Below are positions 37,433 to 49,440 of a stretch of 64,000 nucleotides of DNA, one piece after another (position 1 is the first letter of the stretch; the number at the start of each line of letters is the position of its first letter). The stretch lies in NCBI RefSeq assembly GCF_036417845.1, contig NC_089978.1:124154183-124218182 (forward strand), written 5' to 3'. The stretch is from Apteryx mantelli (lineage: Eukaryota; Chordata; Aves; Apterygiformes; Apterygidae). Under the pieces are notes generated by a model that was not told the DNA's origin, made no database searches, and saw only the letters and a list, made by a program, of their open reading frames with translations. The position numbers and the translations under genes are program-made.

Positions 37433-38848
37433 CATATCTTGCTTTTGTCACCTTCAAGGCCCCAACCACTGACTAAAGTATAGCAGTGTGTCGGGGGGGA
37501 AATAGCGTTTCGGTGTACGGGTTAGAAGAGTAGACTAGACATTTGCATTCGGAAGCCTGATTAGTTTGCCTGTGCACTGTGACAACCAATGCACCATTTC
37601 CAGTAGAGTACAGTGCGGGTCTGCTGGTATTCGGTGACAGTCAAGACCCAGAAACTAGAAGGTAATTCTTTGGAAGAACTCAATGAATGTTAAGCTATTT
37701 GCCTTTGTTTTCACAATGCTATGTGAATGAAGGCCCTAGGTCAAAATGATATGCCTCCATCAGGAACGTCACGCAAGCCCAACCTTAACTCTAACAGCAT
37801 AGCAGCCCATCATCAGGGCTCCTGCACTGTCCTAATGCAAACAGCAATGCTACCCTTAAATAAGGATCGTCTTAAGCATCAGCTCAGGTGTGTTGCTGAG
37901 TTGAAACATGAGGTCAGTTCTTTCTAGATTTCTGCCTTAAAAGAATGAGTTGGGTAACATAAAACATACATCCATCTTGTAAGCTTCTTCAAAATTCTCA
38001 TTTCAGTAGGAGATACTGAATATAGAAATGACTATAATAGTACTTAGGTGAGAGTATAAACCTCACTGTGCCTTTTTATTGGGGGATTCAGGGGAGGAGG
38101 CAAATAACACTTTCACAGCCTAAATGCATTCGTTCGTGGCTCTCGGTGTCCTGAAAATGACTCAACATTCTGGCAGCTTTAAGTGACAGTCCCATAATAT
38201 GTACAAGGTAGAGAGAATGCCACAAATAGTACAAAACATGGCAAAGATACCTAGGAGCTCTACAATCTAGCAAATGAGCACGGCAAACAAACAGCATCTA
38301 ATGGAGACCGCATGGTATACAACACATGAGTTGCACAATTATGTTTCCTTCTGAAATCAGGATTGCAAACGTCAACCCCAGGGTAAAGTTCAAGAGCAGC
38401 ATCTGGATTGCTGCATTACCACGGGGAATATCTGAAGTCCACCACCTGATGAGCACCACATTTTCTGCTGTTACAAAAAACAATCTCACTGAACCAACTA
38501 GAGCTAGTGAGTCCATGTTCTGCAACCCATATGACTATGGCAGAGGTTAAACAAAAATGCTCCAGCCACATAATTTGGCTACCACTGTATATTCAGCCTT
38601 ATGCTGCCTGCTATATGTTGCTCTTGGAAAGTATACAGTGATATACAAATGGTATCAATGGCTGAGAAGATTACACAATAAAGCCTGAAAGCAAATGGAA
38701 GTTAACTAAAGTAGTCTTTTAGGAGAGGTAGCCATATTAGACTCAGCATTCAAAAAAAGGGAATGCACTCAAAGGATCAACATACATTATAATCTCATGT
38801 AGACCCATCACGTTTTTATCTTTCCTACATTTTTCTTTCGTAGAATGT

Positions 38849-38879
38849 ACACACACACACATATTTTATATATATACAT

Positions 38880-38921
<42 letters not shown>
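38849..38921. repeat. (CA)n(TA)n compound microsatellite
   Basis: A short CA run, an interrupted TATATACATACATA stretch, then about fifteen TA units, about 73 bp in all. It lies inside the proposed BBX 3'UTR. Its TA part is self-complementary and could fold in the transcript. Confidence 0.95.
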
Positions 38922-38923
<2 letters not shown>

Positions 38924-41900
38924 CTTTTTTCCTAACTCCCCTTTGTTGCTGCAACTTCACCATACTGAGAACAAGGCCAGCTTTCCTTTCTTTTATCCTC
39001 TGTTAGCTGTCCCATGTCTACAACTGTTGCCTTCAGTCTGTTCCAGTATCTGTACAGTAGCTAGACAGGCAGTAGAAATTAAAACTGCTTCAATTTAATA
39101 TCCCGCTCCAAAAGATGGCATCCAAACTATCCGGTATTCCCTCATTCTGATGTGAGTTACAACTCTCTTGGGTTTCTACTTGATACAAAATAGACTGCAG
39201 AGCGCTCTTCAGCCTTGTGCTACAAAGGTAGCATCCACCCAAATAAAAAAGACCAAAGATGGAAGTTAAACACCAGTTCATATGCTTCTGTCAATCCCTT
39301 GTTCCTGTGTCCCTTTTCAACAACAATGCTTATCGTTTTCATTTCAAAAGTCATGCATCAATGCTATAAAATATAAACCAAAACTAACAAGAAGTCTTTT
39401 GCTCATGACTTTGGGATATTGTATTAGTATAAAAGAGCATTCAGTCATCTTAAATAAATATACTCTATTTCTGAAATCACAGCACATTCAAGGGGTAATT
39501 ACTGCCATAATCGAGCAGTAAGTAATCTCCATAGATGTTTTTGATTGATTTGGTCTAATATGTGGAAAATAACCTAATGTGGGGATAAGAATCTGCATCT
39601 CAAATGTTTTGCAGAACATATTTCCCATATTTGTATACAGTACTAGAACAATTAAGAAGACATTACAGTAATTTTCTCCCAGCTGCTTAGGTCTGTAGCT
39701 TCAGCTACGATAATATACTTTGTATACCTCAAAACTATATACGAAATATCAAAGATCACTAAATAAATAAAAGCCAAGGAAAACTGGGACAGTACTGCAT
39801 TTTACACTTGAGACAAGATTCCCCACTCCCATGGATAAGTCATAGAGGAGGACTACGATAATTGTTTTTTTTTTTTTTTAAAGAAAGATTTATACACAGG
39901 TTCAGATCCAGAAAATAATGTGAAATGCATAAATATTGATAGCTTTAGCTAAGTTAAAATGGGTTCAGTAAAGTATGATACAACATATTCAGAATAAACA
40001 AAGCAGAAAAGCATCATATTTTGGTTTGCTTGAGATATACATAAGGTGCAACAACTTCTTCTCTAGAGGCATTTGTGGACATGTGTTAATGGGTAACAGT
40101 GTTTGCTGGTATACTGAAGTACACACGATAGCAATATGATTTTCCAAAATGAAAGCAGCTGAAATTAATAAAAATTAAAACAAAACAAACACGGAAAAAA
40201 ACCCAACCCCCAATACAGTAAAATATTGGTCTGAAATTTTTGTTGTGCTAACAGACTTTGTTACCTGAAAATACTGATACCCCTTCTAGTAGATTCAGGG
40301 AAAATTCTAGCTACTGAAATCAAGACATCACTCAGAGAACCAACAAAGGCAAATGCCTAGTGAACTATAAAGCTTTGCAGGATTTCTGCTACTCTCAGTG
40401 CCTAATCGCTTAAAAATTAAGCATATCTACAAAAAGGTTTATAAGTATCTGAAAACAGTCATATCCAGTAAACTGACCCAACCCTACCCCCTCTCTAAGG
40501 GAAAGTCAAGGAAAAGCAGATCAAGTAAGATATTAATTCATATAGAAAAAAGTAATTTTCTGTTTCTTTTAAAAAAGGTACCATTAATATACAGAAATAT
40601 CTTCAGGAATAATATTGAAATTTAAATTGAGGAAGTATGGGGTGCTTTGACAAAAATATATCTACTCTAAGGGTTTCTAGAGAAATAAGTTAGTACCATT
40701 GTCAACGTGAACGGCCTGCACTGTAACATATTTGGATTTCAGCTAATTATAAAGTGGTCCAAAACTCCAACAGCCACCTTGCTGTGACCCTATGGTTTTA
40801 AGTCTTAAGTTTTTCCTGTCTTGTTAAAATAACTTATAAAACATTAATAAAATCTTATTAAAAATACTGCCATAGGCTGCAATGGCATTCTAGGGGGCTC
40901 TTAGTCATGTATTTACCTGAATTTTTAAAAAGCCTTTTCACTGACTCATTGGTTCTTAAATGTTGTTCTTTTGTTGTTGTTGTTTTTCCCTTCTTCCAAC
41001 ATATGCATCTTTCATGGTGCTGTTTTAATGATACTTCCCAAGCTACCTGCCTTCTGTGAAACCTTCAGCCGTTGTTACAACTTGTGTGGTATGTTGCGTA
41101 TCATTTCCCAACAAGGAACCAAAGACTTTCACTTAACTACAACAATGAAAGGCTAAACCTAGCAAGCATTAATAGAGTTACTGTCCATATGGCTATTACA
41201 TCAAATTAGTTACAAAATAACCCCAAAACACATTATCAATTCAGTCAAGTATAAATAAGAATGCCTGATAGAACGATGTAAACTCTCATCATTTAAAGAC
41301 TTAATTCAAAGAACTTCAAACTCAACCTAATACTATCAAAAGTTCAGCCAGTATGACGAAGACTAATAGAAAATTATTGCTGGAGTCCAATTTGGTAAAT
41401 TGTTGTGCTACAATGCAAAAAGTAGGGGAACATCTTGTGCTATAGAAGAAGTACCCTGTTGAATTTGTAGCTTTAGATTAATTACTAGTGATCATTTTGC
41501 ATCTGTTGGTAGGAATCAATGCTTGGTTATACAATAGTGTAAGTCAAGATAGTGAAGGTAACAGGCCAAGTGATACACGTGGCCTGGCTTTTGGGATGTA
41601 TTTATGAGAGCAAAACACAAAAATTCAACAGAAGCAGAGACAGAAACTGGCAGATGAATCTCTGTTTGGTAGTCTGAATTCAGTCACACATTACTCTTCA
41701 GTCGTAGTTTATCTGCATACAACTTGCCACTTTACCAACACAAACTGTAATTGGCCCTTTATACAATCTATGAAGCCAATTTAGACTGTGCATAGTAACT
41801 ACAACAATGCCAGTGTCTGTAAAATGTAAAAGGTATGTGTATCAGCGTACATGTATATTGAAAAGTCACGTTTTTAGGTTTTTCAGAATGGTGAAATAAT

Positions 41901-42800
41901 ACTAAGGTCACTTCTGAACAACATATTTGCAGTACTTTTTGTTTACAAGAACATTTCACCAAGTCGCTCAGATATCTATGCAAAAATAAAGGAACCCTCC
42001 AAGGCATGAAAGACAAGTCAATCATCTGCAGTATTTTTCTTTTCCATACACCACTCCTTTTTCTAATGCACATCATCCTGCTCACTCAAAGCTAAATTAA
42101 AAAACAAACAAAACCCAAACATAGCCTGTCAGAATTTTTGCCAGTAAACTCTACCACTCTGGTGGCAAATATAAAAGTGCAGAACATCTGGACCACATGG
42201 CTGCCCAAACACCGCTAACAATGGTACATCTGTCCAGGCTGCCTTGAGTTCTCTGGAACAGGTTTTAAATTCATTCTACAATATAAACGTAGGCATAACC
42301 TATTAATATAAACCATCTTAGAACTTAAATCTTCATGTACAAAAATGACTAAGAATATCTAATAATAACTAGTGCAGTGCGTCAGTGTTTTTGTTGGTTT
42401 TTTTTTCATTTTCGTTTAGAATAACTAGGTATTATACGAAACTAGTTGCCATACTCTCTGGTTGGTAAAAGAGACGCTGTGTGAGCTACAGTAAAGGCAG
42501 CATTTTTCACATCAACCACCCATTTACTGTTTAAAAGCCTTCAATAGAAAGCAAGCTCTGGGATCATTCCATTTCTGTTCATTAATAGACAATAATATCA
42601 CCCTCCTACATACTGGGTTCCGATTTGAGGACCTGGCCCAAGTTGCTAATGTCTGGCTTCCAGTGAATTCTGGGCCACTCAGAGCAATAAGCACTTGCTT
42701 GCAGTCTATAGTTTCCATCATATGGACTGACTAGCTTCCCTTGGTAAAGACAAGGCTAGGATATTAGGTAAAGCACAATGTTTTACAATAAAGTGGAGCT

Positions 42801-42888
42801 TCACTGGTCAGCGCAGGAAATAAGCACTGGAGCCTGAGACATTTCGTTTGGCTGTCCGTCATGTGGGAGAGGTGTGGCCCTCTGACTT
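42801..42888 (-). CDS. BBX: BBX last coding exon with stop codon
   Basis: This is the coding part of the terminal BBX exon on the minus strand. It follows an excellent acceptor, a long CT tract (TTTTCTTTTTTTCTTTTGCAG). One base completes an Arg codon with the AG of the previous exon, then 28 codons run to TGA at 42803-42801. The reading is SQRATPLPHDGQPNEMSQAP followed by VLISCADQ and stop. The mammalian end, APVLISCADQ, is matched exactly, so the C-terminus of the protein is secure. Differences from mammals cluster before it (for example PNEMSQ for PKEMPQ). The same exon must continue into the 3'UTR below 42801, because no donor is needed after the stop. Confidence 0.96.
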
Positions 42889-45685
42889 CTGCAAAAGAAA
42901 AAAAGAAAAGCCACCCATCATTATCTGCCGTATGGGAGGTGCTTTTATCGAAGACTAGAAAGGATGGAAAGCAGCAGGTGATGTGTTTTAACATCCTGCA
43001 GTACAGCACCATGATTTCCTGCTGCTACAGCTGCCCACATGCCACTTGCATACTTTTTTAGAGGTATTCCTGCAACAGTAAGAAAATATCCAGAGGACAA
43101 CCTGCAATACAATCCAAAGTCTGCAAACCAAGTATGGATGGTGCTTGAATGCATAAACCAAAATGCGTGGCCAAAGAGTAAAGTAAGAGCACACAAGTGG
43201 TGTTACTCATTTTGCAAGGGCTTCAGCCCTCAGGAGCAGAGACTACAGCTCATGTGTGGCAGAAGAAGGCAAGCACACAAAGAGGGATATGCCACATTAA
43301 TACGAATCAATAGCCAACCTTTAAGCAATATGGAAATACACCCATCAGCAGAGTTACACACTGGGATTACTCCAAGTTTCATGACTTAACACTTCATCAG
43401 CCCAGCACAACCTCTCTTTCATTACTACAGCAGTGTTAATTTACACATGACTGCCTGCACAGGCTATCATAAAAATAAACCGCACCAGAACTATGTGCTG
43501 GAAATCAGCATCAGTCATCGACACAGATGAACTTGGGAGAACTCCCTTACAACTTGCCTTTTAGATTACATGCACAAAGCCCATCACGCACTGTTAACTA
43601 ATCTCACAAGTCAGGTTCTATTTTTGTTACATGGTGTGTCATATACAGCAATGAAAAACTGGAGCCTGCTGCTTATTGCCTCACTCTGGTCGGGCTAAGA
43701 CTTCAGCACAAATGTCAGGTACAAATGTGTTTTGCACAACTAGAGTGCAATGAAGAGGCCTCAGGACAAAATGCAGCTCAGGCTCATAGTGCTTAACCAG
43801 GGCATATGCTAGGTAACCAAAGCTAGACAGAAACAGTCAAAGGAAAACCATGTTGTCACTTCCAGCCAAGCTCTGATTACAGTAGAAAGAAGTTCGTCTT
43901 CTATGCCTCAAGGATCTGCAAAATTATTCAATAATTAAATTCAAATACTGAAAAAACACATTAAGCATTACACAAGCCTCTCATGCTATCCTTCTGCTCA
44001 CTTCCAGCTATTTTCAGAGTAAAGAACTAAGTTGCAAATGATAATAAACAGTCAACATAGAGCAGAAATTAAGAGAAGCATCTAGCCCATCAAATTGAGG
44101 TTTGTGTTTCGACTTCCATTTGCCAAGTCTCCCAGAGACATCTGGCTAAGTTTCTATTAGGAAAGAGTCCCCAGATTTCATTTCTCCATGCAATTAGAAG
44201 CTGGAATTTGTTTGTAACAGTAGTTACATATTTGCCTGATTGGTGTTTTCAGGCCTCATGGAAGGTGCTTCATTGCTGTAAGTGTATGATGAGATGGTAA
44301 AACTTGGGAGCAAGTAAGAAGAAAACAAACAAAAGGCTATGTAAAACATTAGTTCGGGACACTCACTTTACCAGGGAGAAAAGAAGGATAAAGAACTCTC
44401 AGAGAAACAAACAGGAAAAAAACACGACTGAGCAAATCCTGTCTCTCCTGTGCAATTCTAGTCATAGTGTCAGTAGAAATCAATGAAACCACAGCATTGT
44501 GAGGGAGAACAGAACTTCACATGGCACTTCTCCAGGTCTCACTGCTGTTTCGGACCACAGAAGAAGACAGAAAAGAGTTTAGACTTTTACTGTCTTGATA
44601 ACAGACTGGTGCTTTGCAAAACTGGGAGGAAAGGCCATGCTGACTTTAGTGTGAAAACATTTCTCACCCAAAACACTGTTGCTTAAGCAAGACAACAGCT
44701 TCTGCAGAGAACAGCTGCCAGGCTGGGTCCATCTGATTTTTTTCTTTTTCTTTTTTTTTTTTTTTAACCCTGAGCCTGTAAAAAGCCTTGCAATTTTTTA
44801 TGCACAGCCTGAATACACAGAACTGTCAGTACCAGCTTGGCCAATGGGGGTCATGAGATCAGCAGTAAAATGAGGTTGTAAATGGTTTCCTCAGCTGCTG
44901 CCTGGTGGAGTTTCTTAGGTAGCCAGCAATCTGCCAAATGCCATTTGCAGAGGCTGTGATGTTCTCAAACAGGCCCAGCATTTCCTCACTGACTTTCCAT
45001 GGCAGGCAAGAATGGGGATTCACTTCCAATAAGCTGCAGCATCAAAGAACAATACTGGACAAGCAGGAAGCAAGGCAGATTTGGCATCATTGGTTTCCTC
45101 CCATCAGAGGTTTAGGATGCGGGATCCGACCATGCTGAACTGATCCAACAGACCTAAGTAACCTGCACATCCTCCACGTTATCTGTGTGGACAGCCTATT
45201 CCTTAATGAAGAGGAGCAGCCCAAACTAACACGACTTTCCATCCCCTAGAATTGCTTTGCCCAATGACATTTTGTAGATGCTTTGCCTCCTACACAGCAA
45301 AGCACAAGAACAAAAAACAAGTTTGCTTCATTCAGTCATGCTTGGCAAAAAACTTCTGCTGAAGTTATATGAAAGGTCCCTGAAAATCTCAGGCCACAGA
45401 GATGTACAATTCAGTATGCAGTAGCTATTTAAACCCACTATTATCTGACAAAGGGTATCTGATACTAGAAACCCTCAATCCTTAGGATCTCATGAAGCAT
45501 ATCTATTTGTTTATAAACAAAACTTGGCAGGCAAGTTTCCCAGGGACAATCATTTAAGGCTGCGAGGACCTAACACTACTAAGCTAGTGGCATAAAATAA
45601 GCATTAAACATTTTGCAATTCACATGCTTTTAACAAGCTAGCAGACATGCAGAATCTGTTTAGACAGCAAGGGAAAAAAGCATAC
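42889..45685 (-). other. BBX: BBX last intron
   Basis: About 2.8 kb between the 193-bp exon and the terminal exon. The donor is GTATGC and the acceptor follows a long CT tract. It holds a T-rich run near 44741-44765 (A-rich on the transcript). I recognise no repeat, RNA gene or further exon. Confidence 0.9.
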
Positions 45686-45878
45686 CTGTGTACGTTTTCC
45701 ATTGCTGCTACTTCTGCCAGAGCAGCTAAGCTAAAAAATGCAGACACTGCTGGCATATCTGGTGTAATACTATGAGTTTCTTCTGACTCTGCATTTCTGG
45801 AGCACTCACTGTTGCAATCTGTTTCTGCACTTGACATTTTTTGAAGAGTACTTTGTGGCAGCTCTTTTGGCTTTTCCT
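45686..45878 (-). CDS. BBX: BBX coding exon, second from the end (conserved C-terminal block)
   Basis: This 193-bp minus-strand exon has a strong acceptor (CTTTCTTTTGTTGCAG) and a donor CACAG before GTATGC. Two bases complete a Glu codon; 63 codons follow, then two bases carried forward. It reads EKPKELPQSTLQKMSSAETD, then CNSECSRNAESEETHSITPD, then the block MPAVSAFFSLAALAEVAAME followed by NVH. That last block is identical to mammalian BBX as I recall it, while the acidic, Ser-rich part before it has diverged freely. This contrast suggests that the alanine- and leucine-rich stretch forms a constrained helix, perhaps a protein contact; no function for it is known to me. The exon is separated from its upstream neighbour by an intron of only 915 bp that contains a CR1 insertion. 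Confidence 0.96.
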
Positions 45879-46793
45879 CTGCAACAAAAGAAAGCAAAGC
45901 TTGCAGGTAAATGGGACGATCAAGGCCAGCCCTTAAGTTCTCAGCAGCACATCCATATACTGATCACTCTGGTGTTAACAGGAACTGTATCTTTAGGACT
46001 TTGATTTTGTTCATGTAATCCAATTCACGCTGCAACCTCTTGTGACCTGAGCTATCGACAGAAGAACACTGAGGTTTATGAATCAGTTGACTGAATTTGG
46101 ATTCAACTGAGTTTGATCTTTTAGCTCAGGCAAAAGAGTGCGCGTTTTTGTGTGCATTTTAGATACAGAAGTCCTGAAAGATAATCTTAACTGCTGAGGA
46201 TTCCAGCACAGTATGTGGCATTGACTGTCACATTATGGAGCATGTTTTTATGTCCTATAACTAGGCACAGTGTAATTTCTTTGCTGGGTTGGAAGCAAAA
46301 ATAAGTTATGAAGGGTAACTGTTTTCACAGAATCATAGAGCAGTTGGGGTTGGAAATGACCTCTGGAGATCATCTGGTCCAACTCCCTGCCCAAGCAAGG
46401 CCAGCTAGAGCAGGTTGTCCAGGACTGTGTCCAGTTGGTTTTTGAGTATCCCCAATGACGGAGACTCAACCACCTCTCTGGGCAACCTGTTCCAGTGTTC
46501 AGCTGTCCTCACTATGAACAAGTGTTCTTTCCACTTCCCTCTGCACCCAGCTCTCAGTTCTTAAAGAGAAATCCAGAGAAGTTAGACAGATTTGGGCATT
46601 AAAACAAAAGAAGTCGACCATTTTGGACTAACTGATTTCCCAGTTGATTGATATCTGCATTTTACAGAATGACCTTTCTAAAGCAGGTCTGAAACCAAGC
46701 CGACTTAGAAGTACTTCCCTGATAGCTTGCTTATGCTCCAATACCATGCCCAACAACTCAGTTTTAACAAAATTTAAACTCCAATTTCCTTAC
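45879..46793 (-). other. BBX: BBX intron, 915 bp
   Basis: A short intron between the 198-bp and 193-bp exons with donor GTAAGG and acceptor TTGCAG. A quarter of it is the CR1 fragment at 46329-46560. Nothing else was recognised. Confidence 0.9.
46329..46560 (-). mobile_element. CR1 LINE fragment (3' end, avian type)
   Basis: The plus strand begins AGAATCATAGAGCAGTTGGG and continues with GGAAATGACCTCTGGAGATC, ATCTGGTCCAACTCCCTGCC and, later, CTCTGGGCAACCTGTTCCAG. These are hallmarks of bird CR1 read from its 3' end, so the element lies on the minus strand, parallel to BBX. It is a short 5'-truncated copy of about 230 bp with a single intact 8-bp terminal unit. It sits in the 915-bp BBX intron between the 198-bp and 193-bp exons and is the youngest-looking repeat in the window. 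Confidence 0.9.
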
Positions 46794-46991
46794 CTAATGT
46801 CCCTCCTGCTGGTGACACTCGACCATCGGCTGTTCGGACAAGATGTGTGATCTTAGTTTTCCTTGCTTTCCTCTTCTGGCTGCCAACTAAGGGTTCATGC
46901 ATCATTGCTGGCTCTGGAGTGTTTAGGGCAGATATAGAAATTTTATTCTTCCAGGCAGGCTCACTAGAATTTTTGTCTTCTGAGAGTATGG
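46794..46991 (-). CDS. BBX: BBX coding exon, third from the end
   Basis: This 198-bp minus-strand exon follows a good acceptor (TGTCCTTTTTCAG) and ends GGGACATTAG before GTAAGG. It has two bases completing a codon, 65 codons and one forward base. It starts ILSEDKNSSEPAWKNK and runs through LNTPEPAMMHEPLVGSQKRK and ARKTKITHLVRTADGRVSPA to GGTL. The second half is nearly identical to mammalian BBX, including the basic stretch QKRKARKTK and the motif LVRTADGRVSPAGGTL. The first half is more variable. Mammalian BBX, as I remember it, has roughly 20 residues (around KWSNKQLFLDAI) just before ILSED. No in-frame counterpart precedes the acceptor here, and an in-frame TGA lies about 45 bp upstream of it. 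Either birds use a shortened exon or my memory of the mammalian isoform is of a longer splice form. Confidence 0.95.
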
Positions 46992-48059
46992 CTGAAAAAG
47001 GACAACAATGGAGTTTTAAATGTAGAATAATTCAGCTGCTAGCTTTGCTCATTTACCATTTTGTGTCCATCTGTGTAATACACTAAGCCTTCCCTCACAG
47101 CTATTCAGAGCATAACCCATGGCAAGATATGAACTGAATGCTGCAGGGGTTTGCAGGGGAATAGTACCATCAGCTCCTGAAGATTTCCTAGGAGGTTCAA
47201 GTTTCTCATATTTGCAAAAGAAATTGTGAGACAGGCAGCAGCATTTCAGTGGGACCAGGGTTTCAACCAATCTGCATAAACACTCTGCAACTGGAGATGC
47301 CAACCAGTGGCTGGGGGACAAAATGCAGTTAGGAAAAGTAAAGGCTACAGTCCTCACGTAAGCTTATTTTAGGTCACAGACAGACTCACAAGTAGAATTC
47401 AGGAATTCCTGACTAACTCTCAGTCTTCTCTCTATGTTGTCTCCGCCAAGCAGACAGAAATGCTGCCTTTTACAGAACAACAATCTTGAAAAAAAAGACC
47501 AAAAAGGCAGGAAATATAAAGCAGAACTAGATTACAGCTGAAGACAAGAATGTCAAAAAAAGAAAGTAAGCACAGAATAAAATACTGTGACATAAATACT
47601 GCCTACATGAAGTCAGAAAGTGAGAAAGGAACAGTTTGAATCTTCTTAAACAGTACCAGTGTTGGCGTTTCCAAGCAGCTTTCCACCCTGAACTGGAACA
47701 CAGTCACAAATTTTCACCTGACTAGACAGTGACTTAACTCATGTTCATGAAGAAATTGGTCAGACAGGAATCACAAAATGTATTTAGGTCTTCAAAGTCT
47801 GAAATCAGTGTATGGTTACCAACTGTGTGTAATTCTCATTGATTCAATGATCCATACTGCTGATACCATAGGATATCATTTGTCCACAAATTCAGAATCT
47901 AGGACATTTTTTTTCCTTCTGTGATAAAATATTATGAGGTCCACCTCACCTGTGATTACAGCAAGATAGGGTTAGAAAGAAACTACAGGTGTCGCAAAGG
48001 GATTTCCACCTGGCTGGACTTCACTCAGAATCACACAAAATACAGGTGTCAAGTAGTTA

Positions 48060-48392
48060 TTAGTCCATCTCCCTCTACGATATGCCCAAGCCATTGCTTG
48101 TCTAACCTGTTTTGAAATTGGAAGCACTGACGGCATCTTCACCAGGTCCCCAGGTCGTTTTCTCCCAGTGCATTGCCATCCTGAACTATTATATCATTTT
48201 TCCTAATACCTAAAGCTAATCGCCCCTGCTGCATTTTCAACTTCTTATTTCCTTTCCCAGCTGTCAGGTTATACCTTGTGCCTGCCTGTCTTTTATATAT
48301 TTGACAGCTGTTACTGAGTCTACCTTTAGCCTTCTCTTCCCCACAAATTCTTTCAATCCTTCTTGTTTTCAAGACATGTCTAAGACCCATTT
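48060..48392 (-). mobile_element. Ancient CR1 LINE fragment
   Basis: Phrases such as CATTGCTTGTCTAACCTGTT, ATTTTTCCTAATACCTAAAG, CCCCTGCTGCATTTTCAACT, TATATTTGACAGCTGTTACT and CTTCTCTTCCCCACAAATTC follow the order of the reptile/bird CR1 3' region read in reverse. The copy is heavily diverged and lacks its 3' terminal repeats. It lies in the 8.8-kb BBX intron. The assignment to CR1 is from memory of the consensus. Confidence 0.75.
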
Positions 48393-49194
48393 GTCAGTGA
48401 CTTTGTGGGAGGTAGGACAAGCAAAAATTACATGCATAAAACTCAAGCTGGAGTGTGAACAACTGTTCTTTCAGAAGGGTTAAGCACTGAATGAGAGCAA
48501 ACTCCTACATCTACATTAGACGCAGGAACACCAACACCTTCAAACCGGGCACAAGCAGCCAACCAGTCCCTTCTTCATTTTATTCTATATTTTTATATAA
48601 TATTTATATTTATGTATTGCTTGTTTTGTAGATTTAACAAACTTCCTATTCAAAGATATGGCTAATAAAAACTCTGTTTTCTGCTGGCTTCTTAACTGAA
48701 ACTATGCAAGCATGAAGACTGGGAGAAGAGAATAGCTCTAACACGTTTTTATCTTGTTATCTTTTCCCCTTTGATCTTTTGTTTTAAGTGGGGAAGGATC
48801 TTGTTTTTCTTTTAATGATTTACGGCATAAGCATATGATTAGATCTAGTACGTATGTATAAAAACACTTGGAAACATTACAAAATTTAATTCATCTATGC
48901 TCTTAATTTATCTTCTTATCTTCTCTCATAAAAACATTTTCGGACTTGTGCATGTTCTTAATTTTGAAAAAAAGCATACAGCTTTAATTAGTTTATCTCA
49001 GTGTATAGCCATAGATGCTAACCTTTGCAGAGCAGAGCTATGCTCTAGAGCTTATTTTTGTAGAGAGGAGGAGAGATCACAAGAAAAGATCTGCCCGTAA
49101 CAGTCCAATTAAGTAGAAGTGTCAGTGACTGTAAATGTGACTTTCAAGCAACTCAGTAATTTGGCTAATAGTGAGATGTTCAGATGAGCTTACT

Positions 49195-49440
49195 GCACTG
49201 ACTGAGAGAAGAGTCTTAATGGGAATGCATAATTAAAAGGGCAGCTTTCTCTCTAGATTTCCTATTTGAGGATTTATAAGCATTGACTATGTATTAATGT
49301 AATGGTCTGGTTCTAATCCAACAGTATTTGCTAATTCTGATTTGGAGATTTGCTCTAATTAGATTCTACTTTGACAGTGCTGTTTAATTCTAGTTTGATT
49401 GAATTTATAATGGCTTTAATCTTAGTAGTATAATTCTTTT
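49195..49440. promoter_or_regulatory. Intronic AT-rich element with many homeodomain cores
   Basis: Inside the 8.8-kb BBX intron. The stretch has CATAATTAAAAG, GTATTAATGTAATGG, GCTCTAATTAGATTC and several other TAAT/ATTA cores, plus CTTTGACAG. It has no repeat signature and no coding frame. Such density of TAATTA-type sites is typical of conserved intronic enhancers, though AT-rich DNA produces some by chance. Confidence 0.28.

Larger units (their letters stand above)
36780..42800 (-). other. BBX: Probable BBX 3'UTR (extent uncertain)
   Basis: The 6 kb downstream of the BBX stop is AT-rich and unique in appearance. It has no recognised transposon, no coding exon, many AU-rich patches and one large CA/TA microsatellite (38849-38921). 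Possible polyadenylation signals on the minus strand are AATAAA at 38075-38080 and a tandem pair at 36787-36792 and 36799-36804. The tandem pair would give a 3'UTR of about 6 kb. The start of the UTR is certain because it follows the stop codon. The end is only a guess from signal motifs, and further candidates exist lower down (for example near 34.87 kb). Confidence 0.35.

Noticed and set aside
47060..47073. Possible tiny BBX exon (ACACAG before, GTAAAT after) between the 90-bp and 198-bp exons
   Set aside because: The encoded residues do not resemble BBX at this place and the acceptor lacks a pyrimidine tract.
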